Made by a program: the position numbers and the translations under genes. A DNA stretch of 28,588 nucleotides from an uncultured Clostridia bacterium (GTDB taxonomy: Bacteria; Bacillota; Clostridia; Oscillospirales; Butyricicoccaceae), in contig CAJUJQ010000026.1 of NCBI GenBank assembly GCA_910586575.1, positions 1 to 28,588 on the forward strand. The letters run 5' to 3'. The notes under the pieces are model-generated. The model was not told the DNA's origin, searched no databases, and saw only the letters and a program-made list of their open reading frames with translations. How positions within the stretch are numbered: the stretch's first letter is position 1; each line of letters starts with the position of its first letter. Below are positions 24,715 through 28,588 of this stretch, piece after piece.

Positions 24715-24765
24715 GGAAGCATAAAAGGGCGCAGCCGGTTGACAGTCTGCTTTCCTCTTAGCCAT

Positions 24766-24891
24766 TTACGAGAACAGACCGTAAAGTTGGCAGCTAGGCG
24801 GCCATTTCCCGTTGCTATACACCTGGTAAACCAGAGCAGCAAGTGCAATGATTGCTTGGCAAAGCTGTAAAAAACCTGCATTTGTACGCAT
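24766..24891 (-). CDS. Small hydrophobic protein, type I toxin-like
   Basis: 41 codons from ATG 24891 to TAA 24766. The peptide begins MRTNAGFLQLCQAIIALAAL, continues VYQVYSNGKWPP and ends LYGLFS: one membrane-spanning helix followed by a polar tail. AAAGGGGGTGA, one base away from a perfect anti-16S match, lies 5 bases before the ATG; such strong sites are usual for type I toxins of Firmicutes (TxpA, BsrG, Fst-like). A good promoter on the opposite strand points at its 3' end. The sequence matches no named toxin I can recall, so this rests on size, topology and arrangement. Confidence 0.45.
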   Translation of the reverse strand: MRTNAGFLQLCQAIIALAALVYQVYSNGKWPPSCQLYGLFS

Positions 24892-25054
24892 GCGCGTCAC
24901 CCCCTTTGCCTGTTAATCCCGCTTTGGGAACAGACTTCGAGGAAACCATACCGCCAACCGTTTTCGGCTGCGCTGAAAACCTTCCGGTTTTCCTGATGAT
25001 TTCGCATATCAGAATTTTGCCGAAAAAGGCAATCGGAATTTCTGATCAAAACGG

Positions 25055-25083
25055 TTGACAAACGCGGAAAAACCGCATATAAT
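25055..25083 (+). promoter_or_regulatory. Promoter of the T-box/trpB transcript
   Basis: TTGACA (25055-25060), 17-bp spacer, TATAAT (25078-25083); both boxes are consensus. Confidence 0.88.
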
Positions 25084-25092
25084 ATCTCATAG

Positions 25093-25332
25093 AAACCGAT
25101 GACGGAGAAGAGTATGTCGGACTTTCCCCTTCTACAGAGAGCTGCGGGTACTGGGAGCGCGGTGAGGGGAAGCCGGTTGAATGGACTCCTGAGGGCAACG
25201 CGAACGGCAGCTTTGCCAAGTAGCCGCGACGGGGCACTCCACCCGTTACCAGCCGGGGCGCGTATTGACGGATACGTGAACAGAGCGGGCGTATTTGCGC
25301 CAATGTGGGTGGTACCGCAAGAGAATTTTTCT
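25093..25332 (+). ncRNA. T-box leader, tryptophan-specific
   Basis: The transcript begins with a stem I that has the AGTA motif (GAAGAGTATGTC near 25109-25120), the AGAGAGC bulge and the distal GGTACTGGGAGC loop. The 3' side of stem I reads TTGAATGGACTCCTGAG, placing UGG (Trp) at 25182-25184 in the specifier position. The hallmark AATGTGGGTGGTACCGC antiterminator sequence is at 25302-25318. An uncharged tRNA-Trp would stabilise the antiterminator and allow transcription of the TrpB-like gene. Confidence 0.9.
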
Positions 25333-25376
25333 CCTGTCCCATAAAACCCTGAATGGGCTTTCGGGCAGGTTTTTTT
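25333..25376 (+). terminator. T-box-controlled terminator
   Basis: CCTGTCCC (25333-25340) pairs with GGGCAGG (25363-25369), followed by seven T. Its position right after the antiterminator fits leader attenuation. Confidence 0.82.
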
Positions 25377-25435
25377 ATTGCCCAGATTCCCGTTATGATG
25401 TATGTCCAAACAATGATAGAAGGAGTGTTTTGACG

Positions 25436-26803
25436 ATGCCTAAAATTCCACACAGACTGTATTTAACCGAAGACCAGATGCCGACACAATGGTATAACCT
25501 CCGCGCGGATATGCCGGAGCAGCCCGACCCGCTGCTGAACCCCGGCACGATGAAGCCGCTGACCGAGGAAGATCTGTACCCCATTTTCTGCAAGGAGCTT
25601 GCCCACCAGGAAATGGACAGCGAAACCCGCTGGATTGATATTCCGGAAGGGATTATGGAAGAATATCGCATTTACCGGCCTTCCCCGCTGATCCGTGCTT
25701 ACAACCTGGAACAGACGCTGGACACCCCGGCGAAAATCTATTACAAATATGAGGGCAATAATACTTCCGGCTCTCATAAACTGAACTCGGCAATCGCTCA
25801 GGCATTCTATGCGAAGCAGCAGGGGCTGACCGGGCTGACCACGGAAACCGGTGCGGGGCAGTGGGGCACCGCGCTTTCCGAAGCCTGTGCGTTCTACGGG
25901 CTGGATTTACAGGTGTATATGGTCAAGTGCTCTTATGAGCAGAAGCCCTTCCGCAAAGCCGTCATGGGCGTATTTGACGCGAATGTTACGCCTTCCCCCT
26001 CGCCCACCACTGAAGTTGGACGGAAAATCCTCGCTGAGTTTCCCGAATCGACCGGTTCGCTGGGCTGCGCCATTTCGGAAGCCGTCGAAAAGGCTGTTTC
26101 CTCGAATAATTACCGCTATGTGCTCGGCTCTGTACTCAATCAGGTGCTGCTGCACCAATCCATTATTGGCCTGGAAGCCAAGGCCGCAATGGATATTCTG
26201 GGCGAATACCCGGATATCGTCATCGGCTGCGCGGGCGGCGGCTCGAACCTCGGCGGATTGATTGCACCGTATATGCGCGATAAACTGACCGGCAAAGCCA
26301 ACCCGCAGATTTTTGCCGTTGAGCCTGCTTCCTGCCCGTCGTTCACACGCGGCAAATACGCGTATGATTTCTGCGACACCGGCAAGGTGACGCCGCTGGC
26401 AAAGATGTATACCCTTGGCCATGGCTTTATGCCTGCCGCCAACCATGCGGGCGGCCTGCGCTACCATGGTATGAGTCCCATCCTTTCCAAGCTCTATCAT
26501 GACGGCTATATGGACGCGGTTTCGGTCAAACAGCTTGAAATCTTTGAAGCCGCAACGCTGTTCGCAAAGAAGGAAACGATTTTGCCCGCCCCCGAGTCGG
26601 CGCACGCGATTTGCCAGACCATCAAGGAAGCTGTCAAGTGCCGCGAGACAGGCGAAGCGAAAACCATCCTGTTCGGCTTGACCGGCACGGGCTATTTCGA
26701 TATGACCGCTTATGATGCGTTCAAAAATGGGACAATGGTCAACCATATTCCCTCGGATGAGGAGCTTGCTGCCGGCTTCGCTTCGCTGCCGCAGATCGGC
26801 TGA
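25436..26803 (+). CDS. trpB: Tryptophan synthase beta chain, TrpB2 type
   Basis: A 455-residue PLP enzyme. The N-terminal RWIDIPEGI and the roughly 60-residue extension before the catalytic core (PSPLIRAYNLEQ) mark the TrpB2 (TrpB-like) form. PLP lysine in NNTSGSHKLNSA; substrate/PLP-loop TTETGAGQWGTALSEA; the GCAGGGSNLGG phosphate-binding glycine loop; and LTGTGYFDM near the end. It makes tryptophan from serine plus indole; TrpB2 members often act with free indole or with a variant TrpA. No trpA or other trp genes are adjacent, but the Trp T-box confirms the pathway. AAGGAG precedes the ATG at 25436. Confidence 0.95.
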   Translation: MPKIPHRLYLTEDQMPTQWYNLRADMPEQPDPLLNPGTMKPLTEEDLYPIFCKELAHQEMDSETRWIDIPEGIMEEYRIYRPSPLIRAYNLEQTLDTPAKIYYKYEGNNTSGSHKLNSAIAQAFYAKQQGLTGLTTETGAGQWGTALSEACAFYGLDLQVYMVKCSYEQKPFRKAVMGVFDANVTPSPSPTTEVGRKILAEFPESTGSLGCAISEAVEKAVSSNNYRYVLGSVLNQVLLHQSIIGLEAKAAMDILGEYPDIVIGCAGGGSNLGGLIAPYMRDKLTGKANPQIFAVEPASCPSFTRGKYAYDFCDTGKVTPLAKMYTLGHGFMPAANHAGGLRYHGMSPILSKLYHDGYMDAVSVKQLEIFEAATLFAKKETILPAPESAHAICQTIKEAVKCRETGEAKTILFGLTGTGYFDMTAYDAFKNGTMVNHIPSDEELAAGFASLPQIG

Positions 26804-26832
26804 ACCCTTCTTTTGAAATTTCAACAAAAACC

Positions 26833-26872
26833 GCCGCAGAATCACGGGCTGTCCGTGTTCTGCGGCTTTCTT
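26833..26872 (+). terminator. Terminator of the trpB gene
   Basis: GCCGCAGAATCACGG/CCGTGTTCTGCGGC stem followed by TTTCTT. Confidence 0.85.
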
Positions 26873-26903
26873 AATTCTCCAAGCCCCTCTTTTACAACCA
26901 CGA

Positions 26904-27035
26904 TTCACAACTTAAGGTCGATTTCCATTTTCAGGGGGATTATTCTGAAGGGAAGATGTTGTTTTTACGACAAAATTATAGAAATTTCAGCGCTCGCCCC
27001 ATGCGGAAATATTTCCCATCTTTTCAAGTTGTGAA
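26904..27035. repeat. Spaced inverted repeat TTCACAACTT ... AAGTTGTGAA
   Basis: Exact 10-bp arms at 26904-26913 and 27026-27035 around a 112-bp AT-rich spacer, upstream of the small membrane protein gene. No ORF I can support in the spacer. It may be a regulatory loop or a trace of a small mobile element. Confidence 0.35.
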
Positions 27036-27052
27036 CAATGCTTTTACAGTAC

Positions 27053-27081
27053 GTTCATACGTTGTTCATATACTGTTCATA
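27053..27081 (+). promoter_or_regulatory. Three GTTCATA repeats at exact 11-bp spacing
   Basis: GTTCATA begins at 27053, 27064 and 27075: one helical turn apart, same orientation. They sit just upstream of a TATTAT (27091-27096) -10-like box and 50-75 bp before the ATG at 27130. No canonical -35 is present at the right spacing. This looks like a binding site for a transcription factor that stacks on one face of the DNA. Confidence 0.55.
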
Positions 27082-27129
27082 TTCTCATAGTATTATAAAC
27101 ACGAATCATGAAACGGGAGGCTCTTTAAT

Positions 27130-27492
27130 ATGGATGCGAAAAAACCGGATTCCGCTATGACAATCAACCTGCGTGCATTACGCGTCGCTTTAATTATTGC
27201 TGCCGTATATTTGGCTATATTCCACTACCAGCATACTTTCACTGTCTGGCGCTGGGAAAACAATCCCCATCAACGCTCCGCGATTGTGGACAGCCTGCTG
27301 TCACGTTATGACATCGTTGGCATGTCCCGCGACGAAATACTTTCTCTGCTGGGAAGCTGCGACTATTCCGACGAAAGCCACCTGTGCTACTCACTTGGCA
27401 GCGCGCGCGGTTGGCTTTCGATTGACCTGGAGCAGCTTGAGCTGCATCTGAAAGATGGTATTGTAACCGATTACAGCATTATCCGGTACTGA
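27130..27492 (+). CDS. Small one-TM protein of unknown function (120 aa)
   Basis: A short cytoplasmic N-terminus, one hydrophobic helix at about 15-35 (LRVALIIAAVYLAIFHY), then an exterior domain with IVDSLLSRYDIVGMSRDEIL and SLLGSCDYSDESHLCYSLGS. The RYDIVGMSRDEILSLLG pattern resembles the small BamE/SmpA-like fold, but I would not assign function from it. GGGAGG precedes the ATG. It stands alone between a terminator and decayed IS DNA, behind the phased GTTCATA repeats. Confidence 0.7.
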   Translation: MDAKKPDSAMTINLRALRVALIIAAVYLAIFHYQHTFTVWRWENNPHQRSAIVDSLLSRYDIVGMSRDEILSLLGSCDYSDESHLCYSLGSARGWLSIDLEQLELHLKDGIVTDYSIIRY

Positions 27493-27646
27493 TCCGCATT
27501 CCCCACAAAAGAGGCTGCAAAGACTTCGGAACGGGACGGCCCCCGCCGCGCCTTTCCAGGCAGACAGCTTTCAAAGCAAGTGCGATATGATGAAAAAAGC
27601 AAAACGGGGGTTTACCGCACAAATGATATGGTGTTTTGCCCTCAGT

Positions 27647-27820
27647 TGACGGCAGTGGGCCATGCATAATTTATGCTGCACATATTTGATGCGTGAGCTG
27701 AATGGTATCATCAAAAACACGCCGGAGCAGGCATCGTAGGCAGAAAAGCTGAAAGCGCTTTTTCTGGAAAGGTAAAAGATTGGCTTTGATCGACTGTCTG
27801 TCAGGGGATATGAACGCTGA
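27647..27820 (+). mobile_element. Degraded IS66-type transposase remnant
   Basis: One reading frame gives HNLCCTYLMRELNGIIKN then TPEQAS, stop, AEKLKALFLER, stop. The His-x-x-Cys ... LxRELxGI ... EKLKxLxLE pattern is that of the IS66-type transposase core. Internal stops (near 27739 and 27772) and loss of the rest show it is dead. No terminal repeats were found. The other DNA in 27493-27957 contains nothing I can identify apart from the promoter at 27897. Confidence 0.45.
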
Positions 27821-27896
27821 TGAAAATTTAGTTGGCGTTTACATTTTTCATGCCCCTTCCCCGATTCCTTTTTCCGTAAATTGGAATCCGACGGCC

Positions 27897-27925
27897 TTGC
27901 CTTTTGGGATAAAATATGATATTAT
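27897..27925 (+). promoter_or_regulatory. Promoter of the LRR surface protein gene
   Basis: TTGCCT (27897-27902), 17-bp spacer, TATTAT (27920-27925), 33 bp before the ATG. Confidence 0.5.
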
Positions 27926-27957
27926 GAAAACAAGTTCTTAGAATGGAGGGACTGCTT

Positions 27958-28588
27958 ATGAAACAACGGTTCATCCGCGCATGCATGGGGGCTGCGCTGG
28001 TGGCAATGTGCTTCTGCACCGCTGCTGCCGCCGAAAGCGACTTTACCATCGCAGACGGCGTGCTGACCAAGTACAGCGGCGCGGGCGGGGCTGTGGTCAT
28101 CCCGGACGGCGTGACCGCAATCGACGAGAACGCTTTCATGGATCCGACATGCGATATTTACTATGACTATCGCGGCTTGGACAGCATCACCAGCGTCACC
28201 ATCCCCGCCAGCGTGCAGGAGATTGAAGGCGCGTTCCGGGAGTGCAGGAACCTGAAAAGCGTAACATTTTCCGAAGGGCTGCTGTCCATCGGTTATGCCG
28301 CTTTCCATGGCACTGCGCTGACCAGCGTCCGCATTCCGGACAGTGTCGTCTCAATCGGGGAAAGCGCGTTCTCAGGCTGCGCCAACCTGACAGACGTTTA
28401 CCTGCCGGAAACCGCGTGCGTCCGGTACGGCTGCTTTACTGAGACCCCCTGGGGCAGGCAAAACGCACGGGAGGTCTCGGTACGCTATCCAACCGTCACA
28501 GAAAGCGGCTGGTACCAATACACGACCTCCCCGCCGGGCACCCCCGCCGTACAGAGCGGTGATTTCCTCATGCGGGGCAAAGCCGTTG
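27958..28588 (+). CDS. BspA-like leucine-rich repeat surface protein (partial, 3' end beyond window)
   Basis: The ATG at 27958, with GGAGGG 9 bases upstream, starts a signal peptide (RACMGAALVAMCFCTAAAA) and an open frame of 210 codons up to the window edge. BspA/LRR_5-type repeats follow: VVIPDGVTAIDENAF, SVTIPASVQEIEGAFRECRN, SVTFSEGLLSIGYAAFHGTA and SVRIPDSVVSIGESAFSGCA. Such repeats occur in secreted or wall-bound proteins of gut Firmicutes that bind host or microbial surfaces; the ligand is unknown. The C-terminal part, including any wall anchor, is not visible. Confidence 0.85.
   Translation, partial: MKQRFIRACMGAALVAMCFCTAAAAESDFTIADGVLTKYSGAGGAVVIPDGVTAIDENAFMDPTCDIYYDYRGLDSITSVTIPASVQEIEGAFRECRNLKSVTFSEGLLSIGYAAFHGTALTSVRIPDSVVSIGESAFSGCANLTDVYLPETACVRYGCFTETPWGRQNAREVSVRYPTVTESGWYQYTTSPPGTPAVQSGDFLMRGKAV

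Noticed and set aside
27053..27081. GTTCATA repeats as a CRISPR array
   Set aside because: The units are 7 bp with 4-bp spacers, far below CRISPR dimensions, and no cas gene is present.

Overview
The window looks like chromosomal DNA of a GC-rich, endospore-forming Clostridia member, probably from the Oscillospirales/Ruminococcaceae side of the gut Firmicutes. The pointers are sporulation genes (spoVAD remnant, spoVAE), a tryptophan T-box leader, strong AGGAGG ribosome-binding sites, sigma-A type TTGACA/TATAAT promoters, TTG starts and S-layer-homology/dockerin surface proteins. The species is inference; nothing here fixes it.

Layout. 1-3655: a sodium/solute (SLC5) symporter on the minus strand, divergent from a LacI-type regulator. 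3661-3817: a MITE-like imperfect palindrome. 3828-4754: a YitT-type membrane protein and a small conserved protein, closed by a terminator shared with the convergent AraC/GyrI-like regulator. 5741-7856: glutamine-dependent NAD+ synthetase and a tRNA-Gly(GCC). 8051-9895: an AraC regulator overlapping a DUF2000 gene, then an Xre-type regulator. 10028-11320: a cytidylate-kinase-like protein and RNA 2'-phosphotransferase (kptA).

11427-14708: a small DUF6870-like ORF and a large serine recombinase end about 13 bp before the point where spoVAD coding sequence begins in mid-gene. Only the last 130 or so SpoVAD codons are present, followed by intact spoVAE and a hotdog thioesterase. The N-terminal part of spoVAD is not in the 11 kb to the left. 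This is the arrangement of an element integrated into a sporulation gene, comparable to skin in sigK. It is the most interesting observation in the window.

14842-24526: a secreted/surface cluster. On the minus strand, a dockerin-type secreted protein is followed 13 bp later by an about 1,650-residue protein with a cohesin-like N-terminal domain, YDG/MBG/Ig-like repeats and three C-terminal SLH domains, split by a one-base frameshift. Divergently, a secreted transglutaminase-like protein and a subtilisin-family protease follow each other. A structured leader with competing hairpins lies before the dockerin gene.

24572-28588: a 41-codon hydrophobic ORF with a strong ribosome-binding site, opposed by a good antisense promoter (type I toxin-antitoxin-like); a Trp T-box leader controlling an orphan TrpB2-type tryptophan synthase; a small one-TM protein preceded by three 11-bp-phased GTTCATA repeats; a decayed IS66-type transposase remnant; and the start of a BspA-like leucine-rich-repeat surface protein that runs off the window.
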